Assembly (NCBI RefSeq): GCF_002914525.1
Contig: NZ_LODW01000064.1
Span: 1 to 60,275 of the forward strand
Direction of reading: 5' to 3'
Source of the DNA: Rhizobium hidalgonense
Lineage (GTDB): Bacteria > Pseudomonadota > Alphaproteobacteria > Rhizobiales > Rhizobiaceae
Length of the DNA stretch: 60,275 nt
This document shows, piece after piece, positions 51,445 to 59,724 of the stretch. Numbering within the stretch: position 1 is the stretch's first letter; each line of letters begins with the position of its first letter. Both the position numbers and the translations under genes were made by a program. A model generated the notes under the pieces. That model ran no database searches. It had not been told where the DNA came from and saw only the letters and a program-made list of their open reading frames with translations.

Positions 51445-52455
51445 ATGAGACCTGATGCGCTGCTCTATCCCGCCCCCGAAGGGCTCTATTGTCCCGAGGG
51501 CGGCTTTTATGTCGATCCGGTGCGGCCTGTCGAACGGGCGCTCGTCACCCACGGCCATTCCGATCACGCCCGGCCGGGCCATGTGAACGTGCTGGCCACC
51601 CGCCAGACGCTCGAGATCATGCGCTTGCGTTACGGCGACGGTTTCTGCGCCAGCGAGCAGGCTGCCGCCATCGGCGAGGAACTGCTCATCAACGGCGTCA
51701 AGGTGAGCTTTCATCCCGCCGGCCACGTGCTCGGTTCGGCGCAGATCGCCATCGAGAAAAACGGCACCCGTATCGTCGTCTCCGGCGATTACAAGCGCCG
51801 CCCCGATCCGACCTGCGCCACCTATGTGCCGGTTCCCTGCGATGTCTTCATCACCGAGGCGACCTTCGGCCTGCCGGTCTTTCATCATCCCGATCCGATG
51901 GACGAGATCGGCAAGCTGCTGGCCTCGCTCAGGCAATTTCCCGAGCGCACCCATCTCGTCGGCGCTTATGCGCTCGGCAAGGCGCAGCGCGTCATAAGGC
52001 TATTGCGCGATGCCGGTTATGCCGAACCGATCTATATCCACGGCGCCATGGAAAAGCTCTGCGACTACTATGTCGGCGAGGGCATCGATCTCGGCGAGCT
52101 GCTGCCGGCGACGATCGAAAGCCGCGACAAATCCGCCTTCAGAGGCGCGGTCGTCATCGGCCCGTCCTCTGCCTTCGCCGACCGCTGGGCCCGCCGCTTC
52201 AACGAGCCGTTACCGGCCTTCGCCTCCGGCTGGATGATGGTGCGCCAGCGCGCCAAACAGCTGGGCGTCGAACTGCCGCTCGTCATCTCAGATCATTGCG
52301 ACTGGCCTGAACTGACCGAAACCATCCGCGAGCTGCACCCGGCCGAGGTCTGGGTGACTCATGGCCGCGAGGAGGCCTTGGTGCGCTGGTGCCAGCTGCA
52401 GGGCATAAAGGCTAAACCGTTGCATCTGGTGGGGTATGAGGATGAGGCGGATTGA
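51445..52455 (+). CDS. Ligase-associated DNA exonuclease (metallo-beta-lactamase/beta-CASP-like)
   Basis: 336 residues of the mRNA-3'-end-processing-factor-like branch. The metal-binding VTHGHSDHARPGH (HxHxDH) is followed by HPAGHVLGSAQI, VVSGDYKR, YIHGAMEK and VISDHCDWPE. Proteins of this type (TIGR04122-like) occur beside an ATP-dependent DNA ligase in DNA-damage response clusters, and here the ligase follows 274 bases later. It probably trims DNA ends before ligation. The usual partners, an Lhr-type helicase and a phosphoesterase, are not next to it in this window. Confidence 0.88.
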   Translation: MRPDALLYPAPEGLYCPEGGFYVDPVRPVERALVTHGHSDHARPGHVNVLATRQTLEIMRLRYGDGFCASEQAAAIGEELLINGVKVSFHPAGHVLGSAQIAIEKNGTRIVVSGDYKRRPDPTCATYVPVPCDVFITEATFGLPVFHHPDPMDEIGKLLASLRQFPERTHLVGAYALGKAQRVIRLLRDAGYAEPIYIHGAMEKLCDYYVGEGIDLGELLPATIESRDKSAFRGAVVIGPSSAFADRWARRFNEPLPAFASGWMMVRQRAKQLGVELPLVISDHCDWPELTETIRELHPAEVWVTHGREEALVRWCQLQGIKAKPLHLVGYEDEAD

Positions 52456-52540
52456 GATGAGCTGCTTGCTGCGTGAAAACCCCTCCCTAGCCGACCTTGC
52501 CGCCACTTTGGAGATGGCAGCGACGCCCACCTCTCGGTCC

Positions 52541-52690
52541 CTCATTCCTGTCCTCGGACTTGATCCGAGGGATGTCACAGGAATCCAGCCACCGCGCGTC
52601 GGCGCGGTGAATGACTCATGCAACGTCAAAGAGTTTCCCGCGCCCAAGGACTTGGGCGCACTGGATTCCTGTGACGAGCACCGGAATGAG
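52541..52690. repeat. 150-bp nested palindromic mosaic element
   Basis: CTCATTCC (52541-52548) pairs with GGAATGAG (52683-52690); inside them GTCACAGGAATCCAG (52574-52588) pairs exactly with 52661-52675. Three further hairpins are nested or adjacent: CCTCGG/CCGAGG (52552-52570), CCGCGC/GCGCGG (52592-52607) and GCGCCCAAG/CTTGGGCGC (52640-52659). It fills the exonuclease-ligase spacer. It could be a mosaic RIME-type element or a small non-autonomous mobile element; no transposase is near. Confidence 0.8.
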
Positions 52691-52728
52691 GGAGCACGCA
52701 TTGGGCCTCCCCAAGCCTGGTGGCCAAC

Positions 52729-54354
52729 ATGAAAGCCTTCGCCGACCTCCTCGACCGTCTCGTCCTGACCCCCAGCCGCAACGGCAAGCTGAAGCTGTTG
52801 ACCGATTATTTCCGCGATACGCCCGACCCCGACCGCGGCTACGGCCTTGCCGCCATCGCTGGTACGCTGGAGGTGCGCAACGTCAAGCCCGCCATGCTGC
52901 GCGAACTGGTGCTGGAGCGCATGGACGAGGTGTTATTCCGCTATTCCTACGATTATGTCGGCGATCTCGCCGAAACCATCTCGCTCGTCTGGGACAATGA
53001 GCGGGATATCGACCGCTCGGCCCTTTCCCAGCCGCGTCTCGGCGAGGTCGTTACCGGCATGAATGCGCTCGGCCGCACCGAGGTGCGCAGCTTCGTCCGC
53101 GACCTGCTCGACCGGCTGGATGCATCGGGCCGGTTCGCCTTCATCAAGCTGGCGACCGGGGCCATGCGCATCGGCGTTTCCGCCCGTCTTGCCAAACAGG
53201 CGCTGGCCGATCTCGGCGACAAGGACGTCACCGAGATCGAAACGCTCTGGCACGGCCTGCAGCCGCCCTACGAGACATTGTTCGAATGGCTGGCGGGCGG
53301 CGGCGAAAAGCCGGTGCTGGCAACACCGGCGATCTTTCATTCGGTCATGCTCGCCAATGCGGTGGAGGAGGGGGACCTTAACGCTCTCGATCCCGCCAAT
53401 TATGCCGCCGAATGGAAATGGGACGGCATCCGCGTCCAGCTCTCCCGCTCCGGTGACAGGCGCAAGATCTATTCCCGCTCCGGCGACGATATTTCGGGCG
53501 CCTTTCCGGATGTCCTCGACGCTATCAATTTTTCCGGTGTCGTCGACGGCGAGCTGCTGGTCGGCGGCACTGCCCGCTCCAACAGCCCGACCCGCACCTT
53601 CTCCGACCTGCAGCAGCGCCTGAACCGCAAGACGGTGACGGCAAAGATGCTGGCCGACTACCCCGCCTTCATCCGCACCTATGACCTGCTCTTCGATGAT
53701 GAGGAGGATGTTCGCGGCCGCAGCTATGTCGATCGCCGCGACCGGCTGGCCGAGATTATCGACCGCGCGCCCCACGACCGATTCGACCTCTCGCCGCTCG
53801 TGCCTTTTTCATCCTGGGACGAACTCGACCGTCTCCGCGCCGCGCCGCCCGATCCGGTCATCGAAGGCGTGATGATCAAGCGGCGCGACAGCATCTATCA
53901 GGCCGGCCGGATGAAAGGCCCGTGGTTCAAATGGAAGCGCAATCCCTATAATGTCGATGCGGTGCTGATGTATGCCCAGCGCGGCCACGGCAAGCGCTCG
54001 AGCTACTATTCCGATTTCACCTTTGGCGTCTGGGCCGATGACGAGGACGGCGAACAGCTGGTGCCTGTGGGCAAGGCCTATTTCGGTTTCACCGATGCCG
54101 AGCTCGAGGTGCTCGACAAGTTTGTGCGCAACAATACCACCGAACGTTTCGGGCCGGTGAGGGCGGTGCGCGCCGACAAGGATTTCGGCTTCGTCGTCGA
54201 AGTGGCCTTTGAAGGCATCAACCGCTCGAGTCGGCACAAATCCGGGGTCGCCATGCGCTTTCCCCGCATCGCCCGCCTTCGCCCCGACAAACCCACCTAC
54301 GAGGCCGATCGGTTGCGCACGCTGATCGCCATGATCGACGCCAAGCCGGAGTAA
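52729..54354 (+). CDS. ATP-dependent DNA ligase (bacterial TIGR04120-like)
   Basis: 541 residues, the common length of this class. The N-terminal domain (about 1-200) precedes the nucleotidyltransferase core with motif I EWKWDGIRVQ (adenylated Lys230), motif III TYDLLFDDEEDVRG, motif IV EGVMIKRRDS and motif V GPWFKWKRNP. An OB-fold domain follows. It joins DNA strands using ATP; this class pairs with an exonuclease and an Lhr helicase in DNA-damage repair. The ATG 52729 is preferred; a GTG at 52720 would add three residues. It lies after a large palindromic element rather than directly after the exonuclease. Confidence 0.93.
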   Translation: MKAFADLLDRLVLTPSRNGKLKLLTDYFRDTPDPDRGYGLAAIAGTLEVRNVKPAMLRELVLERMDEVLFRYSYDYVGDLAETISLVWDNERDIDRSALSQPRLGEVVTGMNALGRTEVRSFVRDLLDRLDASGRFAFIKLATGAMRIGVSARLAKQALADLGDKDVTEIETLWHGLQPPYETLFEWLAGGGEKPVLATPAIFHSVMLANAVEEGDLNALDPANYAAEWKWDGIRVQLSRSGDRRKIYSRSGDDISGAFPDVLDAINFSGVVDGELLVGGTARSNSPTRTFSDLQQRLNRKTVTAKMLADYPAFIRTYDLLFDDEEDVRGRSYVDRRDRLAEIIDRAPHDRFDLSPLVPFSSWDELDRLRAAPPDPVIEGVMIKRRDSIYQAGRMKGPWFKWKRNPYNVDAVLMYAQRGHGKRSSYYSDFTFGVWADDEDGEQLVPVGKAYFGFTDAELEVLDKFVRNNTTERFGPVRAVRADKDFGFVVEVAFEGINRSSRHKSGVAMRFPRIARLRPDKPTYEADRLRTLIAMIDAKPE

Positions 54355-54473
54355 TCTCCGATCCCCCTGCGCAACAATGACGCAGTGCCAAAATTTCAAC
54401 AGGATGTGTATTGGCGATGACGATCTTCCGGTGCAAATCTTGTGTGCCGGGAAAATGATTTGGGTGATGCGTT

Positions 54474-55394
54474 ATGAGCTCGCATGAACAAAATTCCTTT
54501 TTCCGCCAACGCCGTGCCGTGCTGGCGGGTCTTGCCGGCGCACTGGTCCTGCCGCGGATGGCCGCCGCCTTCGATGTTCCGGATGAGCCGCGCCTTGCCA
54601 AGCACGACTACGCCAAGGCCCGCAGCCATTTCCGCACGAAGCTGTTGCAGAAGGGCCCGGCGCCCGATAAATACGAGCCGCTGACGGCACCTGCCGACGC
54701 CGACAAGATCTTCTATCGCTCCGGCTACGGCGAGCTCGAACTGGCCGCTTGGGTCTCGAAATACAAGCGCGAGCGCGCGGCCAAGCCGGCCGTGCTCTTT
54801 CTGCACGGCGGCAACGCCATAGGCACCGGCCATTGGCAATTGATGAAGCCCTATATGGATGCCGGTTACGTCGTGATGATGCCGTCGCTGCGCGGCGAAA
54901 ACGGCCAGATGGGCAATTTCTCCGGCTTCTACGATGAGGTCGACGACGTACTTGCCGCCACCGAGCGCTTGGCACATCTGCCGGGCGTCGATCCCGGGCG
55001 CCTGTTCATCGCCGGTCATAGCATCGGCGGCACGCTGACCATGCTGACGGCGATGAGCACCCATAAATTCCGCGCCGCCGCGCCGATTTCCGGCAATCCC
55101 AACGCTTTCCGTTTCTTCAGCCGCTATCCCCAGGATATCCGCTTCGACGACAGCAATGCGCATGAATTCGAGGTGCGGTCAGCGCTGTGTTACGCCCACA
55201 GCTTCAAATGCCCGGTCCGTGTCGTCCACGGTACGGAAGAGGCGCATTTCAACGACCGCGCCGATCTGCTCGCCCGCCGCGCCCGCGCCGCCGGCATTCA
55301 CATCGAGACCGACACCGTCGCCGGCAATCACACCTCGGCGCTGCCTGCCGAGATCGAACAGAGCATCCGCTTCTTCCACGGGGTGGCGGCCTGA
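54474..55394 (+). CDS. Exported alpha/beta hydrolase (prolyl-oligopeptidase-like)
   Basis: 306 residues. An N-terminal segment with RQRRAVLAGLAGALVLPRMAAAF has an Arg-Arg pair and hydrophobic core that could be a Tat or Sec signal. The hydrolase core includes VLFLHGGNAIGTGHWQL (oxyanion hole), FIAGHSIGGTLTML (nucleophile Ser in GHSIGG), VRVVHGTEEAHFNDRADL (acid) and VAGNHTSALP (His). It is probably a periplasmic peptidase or esterase. It is monocistronic; the ligase ends 120 bases upstream. Confidence 0.83.
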   Translation: MSSHEQNSFFRQRRAVLAGLAGALVLPRMAAAFDVPDEPRLAKHDYAKARSHFRTKLLQKGPAPDKYEPLTAPADADKIFYRSGYGELELAAWVSKYKRERAAKPAVLFLHGGNAIGTGHWQLMKPYMDAGYVVMMPSLRGENGQMGNFSGFYDEVDDVLAATERLAHLPGVDPGRLFIAGHSIGGTLTMLTAMSTHKFRAAAPISGNPNAFRFFSRYPQDIRFDDSNAHEFEVRSALCYAHSFKCPVRVVHGTEEAHFNDRADLLARRARAAGIHIETDTVAGNHTSALPAEIEQSIRFFHGVAA

Positions 55395-55458
55395 GTTCCG
55401 CGTCCTCTAAACATCATTGCCGGATTGATGAATTTAGCGGAAGTTGTAGTTTCTGATC

Positions 55459-55668
55459 ATGATTGGCAAAATACTTATCGTTGCCGCCGGCGTGACCTTT
55501 GCAGTTATGTTTTGGCTGATGCTTCAGCTCATTGCGGGCCGGCCCGACTTGCTGAAGATGACTCCGGCCGAGCATGGCTGGTATGCAAAGCGGATTTTAC
55601 CGCTGATGCTCCTGTCTGCCGCGTTCACCACCGCAGGAGCTTTGGCTAAGCGGTGGGGATGGCCCTGA
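55459..55668 (+). CDS. Small two-TM membrane protein
   Basis: 69 residues with two hydrophobic helices (about 3-27 and 47-63) joined by a short charged loop (RPDLLKMTPAEHGWYAKR). No family recognised. GGAAG lies about 16 bases upstream, so translation initiation may be modest. The composition is that of a real small membrane protein and no alternative frame on either strand is more convincing. Confidence 0.55.
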   Translation: MIGKILIVAAGVTFAVMFWLMLQLIAGRPDLLKMTPAEHGWYAKRILPLMLLSAAFTTAGALAKRWGWP

Positions 55669-55803
55669 GGTGTGGCCGCTTTGGCTTCGGGCAACTTGAT
55701 TAGCTCCCGGCTTTTCCTCCCCAACGCCAGCCTCGCGCCAGCCGCGCATGCCATCGTCGCGGCAGATATCGCTGTCTCGCCGATCGTTGATAAGGGTGGT
55801 TCC

Positions 55804-56610
55804 ATGAATTTTCTGCGCCGGGTCTTCCCGATTGCCGGGCTCGTCATTGCAGCGGCGTCGCTGAGCGGCTGCAACATCCTCATTCCCGATGTCGCCGCCG
55901 ATTCGCCCGCCCGCTTCGTCCAGGAAACCTCGCCGGTCTTCTATCAACCGCCCGGCGTCGATCCGCGCCGGGTGCGGCCGATCCCCGATCAGCCGGTGCC
56001 GCAGACGCGTGAACTCTACAAGACCCAGTTCCATCAAACCTACGGCCTGCCGGTCAGCAATCCCGTGCACATGGCGATGTATGGCGCGGTGCGGGACGAG
56101 GATTTCACCCTGCCGGCGATCCCGGTCAGCCGAGTGCAGCCGCAGTTCCTGCGCCAGGAAGTCGATTACCAGACGACCGAGCGCCCCGGCACGGTGATCG
56201 TCGATACCAAGGCGCATTTCCTCTATTTCGTCGAAGGTAACGGCAAGGCGATGCGTTACGGCGTCGGCCTCGGCCGCGATGGTTACGCCTGGTCGGGCCG
56301 CGGCGTCATTCAGTGGAAGCAGAAATGGCCGCGCTGGACGCCGCCGATCGAGATGGTCTCGCGCCAGCCCGAGGTTCGTGCCTTTTCGGCTGAAAACGGC
56401 GGCATGAACCCGGGGCTGCAGAACCCGCTCGGCGCCCGCGCCATGTATATATTCCACGACGGCCAGGATACGCTCTATCGCATCCACGGCACGCCCGACT
56501 GGCAGTCGATCGGCAAGGCCACCTCGTCAGGTTGCGTGCGCATGCTGAACCAGGATGTCGTCGATCTCTATGACCGTCTTCCTGCCAAGGCGGAGATCGT
56601 TGTGATGTAG
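55804..56610 (+). CDS. L,D-transpeptidase lipoprotein
   Basis: 268 residues from ATG 55804. A signal peptide ends in the lipobox LSGC (Cys about 23), so it should be a lipoprotein. The YkuD-type catalytic domain covers about 120-268 (GTVIVDTKAHFLYFVEGNG and RIHGTPDWQSIGKATSSGCVRM), with His in HGT and catalytic Cys244 in SSGCVRM. It forms 3-3 peptidoglycan crosslinks or attaches proteins to peptidoglycan. It is followed 174 bases later by a paralogue; the two share length, motif spacing and lipidation. Confidence 0.9.
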   Translation: MNFLRRVFPIAGLVIAAASLSGCNILIPDVAADSPARFVQETSPVFYQPPGVDPRRVRPIPDQPVPQTRELYKTQFHQTYGLPVSNPVHMAMYGAVRDEDFTLPAIPVSRVQPQFLRQEVDYQTTERPGTVIVDTKAHFLYFVEGNGKAMRYGVGLGRDGYAWSGRGVIQWKQKWPRWTPPIEMVSRQPEVRAFSAENGGMNPGLQNPLGARAMYIFHDGQDTLYRIHGTPDWQSIGKATSSGCVRMLNQDVVDLYDRLPAKAEIVVM

Positions 56611-56784
56611 CGCTGCAACAGCGCTGCTGATATCGTTCGCTCAAGGCCGGACACGTCTGCGTGAAGCTATGGTTTATTTGGCGCAAGCCGATAGATCTTC
56701 TGATGTTGTTCTCGGCATCGGACGAATCGCCGCTCACGCGCGGTCTCGTCCGGCTCCCGCATCAGAGGAAATCAGTCCCGCGTC

Positions 56785-57519
56785 ATGAGCTTCGATAGAC
56801 ATCTTTCCCGCCGCAGCTTTCTTTCCTTTTCGGCATTGACCGCAGCCTCCGCGCTCACCGGCTGCGCCTCGTCGGCCAATACGGTCACATCGGGCGATAC
56901 CACGATCATCTACCGTTCGCCGATGCGCCTGTTCCAGTCGCCGGGGGCGTCGAGCGTGCCGAGTGGCGCAGAGCTTGCCGTCATGTACGGCCCTGTCGAG
57001 GATGGCGGCTTTCTCATCCCCGCCGTTCCCTATGAGCAGATCGATCCGCGCTATTATCGCCAGCGCGTCCTCGATCCCACCGGTCAGCCGCCCGGTACCA
57101 TTGTCGTCGATACACCGTCGCGCTTCCTCTATCTCGTCCAGGGTGACGGCATGGCGATGCGCTACGGCGTCGGCATCGGCCGCGAGGGTTTCGCCTGGCA
57201 GGGATCGGGTGTCATCCAGTGGCGTCAGAAATGGCCGCGCTGGAAGCCGCCGAACGAGATGGTCGCCCGCCAGCCGGAACTGGTCAAATATTCGATCGAC
57301 AACGGCGGCATGGAGCCGGGCCTGAAGAACCCGCTCGGCGCCCGCGCTCTCTATATCTTCTCGAATGGCGAGGATACGCTCTACCGCCTGCACGGCAATC
57401 CCGACTGGCGCTCGATCGGTAAGGCCGTTTCATCGGGCTGCGTCAGGCTGATGAACCAGGACATCATCGATCTCTACGACCGCGTTCCGACAAAGGCGCC
57501 GATCGTCGTCTGGCAGTAA
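56785..57519 (+). CDS. L,D-transpeptidase, paralogue of the upstream gene
   Basis: 244 residues. SRRSFLSFSALTAASALTGC combines a twin-arginine-like start with a lipobox (LTGC). The YkuD domain covers about 100-244, with GTIVVDTPSRFLYLVQGDG, HGNPDWRSIGKAVSSGCVRL and catalytic Cys219. It is about 60 percent similar by eye to the gene before it across the catalytic domain, indicating a tandem duplication with divergence of the N-terminus. It is followed by a strong hairpin. Confidence 0.9.
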   Translation: MSFDRHLSRRSFLSFSALTAASALTGCASSANTVTSGDTTIIYRSPMRLFQSPGASSVPSGAELAVMYGPVEDGGFLIPAVPYEQIDPRYYRQRVLDPTGQPPGTIVVDTPSRFLYLVQGDGMAMRYGVGIGREGFAWQGSGVIQWRQKWPRWKPPNEMVARQPELVKYSIDNGGMEPGLKNPLGARALYIFSNGEDTLYRLHGNPDWRSIGKAVSSGCVRLMNQDIIDLYDRVPTKAPIVVWQ

Positions 57520-57525
57520 ATGTCA

Positions 57526-57554
57526 CCGAGGCAGCCGTCACCCGGCTGCCTCGG
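57526..57554 (+). terminator. Strong hairpin after the L,D-transpeptidase pair
   Basis: CCGAGGCAGCCG (57526-57537), loop TCACC, CGGCTGCCTCGG (57543-57554): a perfect 12-bp stem six bases after the stop codon. The T run comes only about ten bases later (CCCTTTTCCC). It probably ends the transcript. The rest of the 260-base gap to cspA has AT-rich promoter-like sequence near 57605-57650. Confidence 0.65.
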
Positions 57555-57779
57555 ATCGATCCCTTTTCCCCCGGATAGCGGCCCATTTTGCGCTCGCGAG
57601 GGATTTATTTTTCAGAAAACCATTGCTTAATTCGCTAAATATCCTACATGGTGCGTATCGAATTGCTTGCGACCTTTGTCCACGCGCTGAAGCGCTCCGT
57701 CAGATATCCTCTCAACATCGATACGGCTTGTCGGACATTCTTCCGCAGGCGAACATAAACGGTTGAAAAGGAGATCGTT

Positions 57780-57989
57780 ATGAATTCAGGCGTCGTCAAG
57801 TGGTTCAATGGCACCAAGGGTTTTGGCTTCATTCAGCCCGATGATGGTTCTACGGACGTTTTTGTCCACATTTCAGCGGTCGAACGCGCCGGCATGCGCG
57901 AGCTCGTTGAAGGTCAGAAGATCCGCTATGATCTCGTCCGCGACAAGAAGTCGGGCAAGAATTCGGCCGACAATCTTCAGGCCGCATGA
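57780..57989 (+). CDS. cspA: Cold shock protein, CspA family
   Basis: 69 residues, single cold-shock domain. RNP1 KGFGFI (13-18) and RNP2 VFVHIS (27-32) are intact. It binds single-stranded RNA as a chaperone. AAGGAG precedes the ATG by seven bases, and a leader of at least 100 bases could support cold-dependent control, as is common in the family. A good terminator lies at 58094. It opens a run of small genes (58182, rpsU, 58839). Confidence 0.95.
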   Translation: MNSGVVKWFNGTKGFGFIQPDDGSTDVFVHISAVERAGMRELVEGQKIRYDLVRDKKSGKNSADNLQAA

Positions 57990-58093
57990 TTTGTCATTCG
58001 CCTGTGCTGACCAGATGCTGGCGGCGCGCTGACCACGGATGTACTGGCAGCGAGCCGACCTACTGGCAGAGAAATGGCTGAGTGACTGGAAGA

Positions 58094-58118
58094 GGTCGGG
58101 TGCCAACCCGGCCTTTTT
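58094..58118 (+). terminator. Intrinsic terminator of cspA
   Basis: GGTCGGGT, loop GCCA, ACCCGGCC (one G-T pair) followed by TTTTT at 58114-58118. Eight-bp stem, four-base loop, and a T run: a textbook intrinsic terminator, 105 bases after the cspA stop. Confidence 0.85.
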
Positions 58119-58181
58119 GCTTTGATCGCCGGCCGTTGTGAAGGACCGGTTGAGCAGCCGAAGAAGTGAAGGAACGCTGAA

Positions 58182-58466
58182 ATGGGCAGACCAAACTACC
58201 AGATCGGCGACATGATCGTGCTGAAATCGGGGCTCACCCGCACGGCGAAAGCCGATAAGCGGTGCCGGATTGCCAGCATCTTGCCCAATGACCACGGGCA
58301 TGTGCAATATCGCGTCCAGTTCGATGCGGAGAATTTCGAGCGCCGCATCACCGAGGCCGACATAGATACCGGGGAATCGCCCTCCAGGGCGTCTCCCGAG
58401 GCGGTGGCCAAGTCCGGCGGCGCCGAGCCTTGGCTGAAGTTTTCGAGCATCCGGAAGGGCAAGTAG
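58182..58466 (+). CDS. Small conserved-type rhizobial protein, function unknown
   Basis: 94 residues: YQIGDMIVLKSGLTRTAKADKRC, then RIASILPNDHGHVQYRVQFDAE and NFERRITEADIDTGE. The first 65 residues look like a small SH3- or KOW-like beta barrel (a basic strand-rich domain that could bind nucleic acid); the tail is flexible. AAGGAACG upstream supports the ATG. It lies between cspA and rpsU and may be co-regulated with them, but no family is named with confidence. Confidence 0.65.
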   Translation: MGRPNYQIGDMIVLKSGLTRTAKADKRCRIASILPNDHGHVQYRVQFDAENFERRITEADIDTGESPSRASPEAVAKSGGAEPWLKFSSIRKGK

Positions 58467-58521
58467 TCCCGCCGTTTTACTATCACAGCGCGGCTTCGCC
58501 GCCGAGAGGAAGGATATCGTT

Positions 58522-58758
58522 TTGCAGGTTCTCGTCAGGGATAACAACGTCGATCAAGCGCTCCGCGTGCTCAAGAAGAAGATGCAGCGCGAAGGCCTGT
58601 TCCGGGAAATGAAGGCACGCAGCGCCTTTGAAAAGCCGTCCGAGAAGCGCGCTCGCGAAAAGGCCGAGGCCATTCGCCGCCAGCGCAAGCTCGCCCGCAA
58701 GAAGCTGCAGCGCGAAGGCCTGCTGCCGGCGCCGAAGAAGGTTCTTCGCGCCCGCTGA
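58522..58758 (+). CDS. rpsU: 30S ribosomal protein S21
   Basis: 78 residues from a TTG at 58522, giving MQVLVRDNNVDQALRVLKKK; AGGAAGGA lies about ten bases upstream. The protein is highly basic and helical, with EKPSEKRAREKAEAIRRQRK typical of the long alphaproteobacterial S21. It helps select mRNA 5' ends on the 30S subunit. The TTG start suggests restricted expression. A GCGCGTC/GACGCGC hairpin (58771-58790) follows without a T run. Confidence 0.95.
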   Translation: MQVLVRDNNVDQALRVLKKKMQREGLFREMKARSAFEKPSEKRAREKAEAIRRQRKLARKKLQREGLLPAPKKVLRAR

Positions 58759-58838
58759 TATTTCAGCGTCGCGCGTCTTTTGAGACGCGCAAAGGCGTGG
58801 GCAGCCGCTCGCGCCACCATCACCTGAGAAAGGGGCAC

Positions 58839-59072
58839 ATGACCGCCACCAAGGGAGAATTCTTCAATCCCGCAAAGCTTTCCTCTCGCGACAAGGCTGA
58901 GGCGACCGATCACACGGCGCGCGCCATCATCGCGGCCGAGGCGTCGGCCCGTGACAAAAAGACGGAAAAGCTGAAGGCGTTGCGTCTGCAGCAGGAGGCC
59001 GAGGCAGCACCTGAAGCGGCGCCTGTAAAGAAACGCCGGTCACCGGCCAAGGCTGCTGTGAAACGGCCCTAA
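58839..59072 (+). CDS. Small basic hypothetical protein
   Basis: 77 residues. MTATKGEFFNPAKLSSRDKAEATDHTARAII is followed by a Lys/Ala/Glu-rich helix and a basic tail (KKRRSPAKAAVKRP) that looks histone- or nucleoid-protein-like. AAAGGGG before the ATG at 58839. No family is recognised. It follows rpsU by 80 bases, separated by a hairpin, so it may be a separate transcript. DNA or RNA binding through the tail is possible. Confidence 0.6.
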   Translation: MTATKGEFFNPAKLSSRDKAEATDHTARAIIAAEASARDKKTEKLKALRLQQEAEAAPEAAPVKKRRSPAKAAVKRP

Positions 59073-59114
59073 GCCTCGGGCGTACACCCTTTTAGGCGAA
59101 CCAGGCCGATGCGG

Positions 59115-59591
59115 TCAGTCGCCGCCCGTGCCGGCCCGACCGAGATTGCCCCGCAGCCGATGCAGCATGTCGCGCATCGAAGCCATTTCCTCGAGCGTAC
59201 AGCCTGCGGCTTGGCCGATCGCCGTCATGATCGTATCGATTTCTCCTTTCATCACGTCACCTCTCGGGGTCAGCGACACGATTACCTGGCGTTCGTCGCG
59301 CAAGTCGCGCAGGCGCTTGATCAGCCCGCTCTGCTCCAGCCGTTTCAACAGCGGCGACAGCGTGCCGGAATCGAGATCGAGCTGCTCGCCGATCGTTTTC
59401 ACCGGCAGTTCGCCGCGCTCCCACAGCACCAGCATCACCAGATATTGCGGATATGTCAGGCCGACCTTGTCGAGGATCGGCTTGTAGGCGCGGGTGAAAG
59501 CATGCGCTGTCGCATAGACCGCGAAGCATAACTGCTTTTCCAGCCGCTTCTCCTCCTGCGGTATCTCCATCGTCTTTGTCTGCGCTTTCAT
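59115..59591 (-). CDS. ohrR: OhrR, MarR family organic-peroxide sensor
   Basis: 158 residues from ATG 59591; an upstream in-frame extension to 59666 would run into the operator, and this start puts the sensing cysteine at position 22 (EKQLCFAVY), the position known in other OhrR proteins. The winged helix is PVKTIGEQLDLDSGTLSPLLKRLEQSG with the wing RDLRDERQVIVSLT. It represses ohr until Cys22 is oxidised by organic hydroperoxide. It is divergent from ohr with a palindromic operator between. Confidence 0.93.
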   Translation of the reverse strand: MKAQTKTMEIPQEEKRLEKQLCFAVYATAHAFTRAYKPILDKVGLTYPQYLVMLVLWERGELPVKTIGEQLDLDSGTLSPLLKRLEQSGLIKRLRDLRDERQVIVSLTPRGDVMKGEIDTIMTAIGQAAGCTLEEMASMRDMLHRLRGNLGRAGTGGD

Positions 59592-59662
59592 ATTCATCAT
59601 CCCTGCGGCTGCGATTGTCTTCTTTTCGAATTCGAAATGCAATTTGCAAAATTCACTTGCGT

Positions 59663-59675
59663 ACAATTTAATTGT
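59663..59675. promoter_or_regulatory. OhrR operator
   Basis: ACAATT-T-AATTGT, a perfect 6-bp palindrome about one centre base, matches the TACAATT..AATTGTA OhrR box. It lies 50 bases from the ohr start and 72 from ohrR. A related AT-rich dyad (TGCAATTTGCA) lies just left at about 59637, which could be a second site. Confidence 0.8.
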
Positions 59676-59724
59676 GCAATATTAAAAGTCCAACCCGATC
59701 GAAGGGCCAACAAAGGAGATCGTC

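Noticed and set aside
57644..57832. Minus-strand 62-codon frame over the cspA leader
   Set aside because: Overlaps the cspA leader and start; no ribosome-binding site or conserved features.
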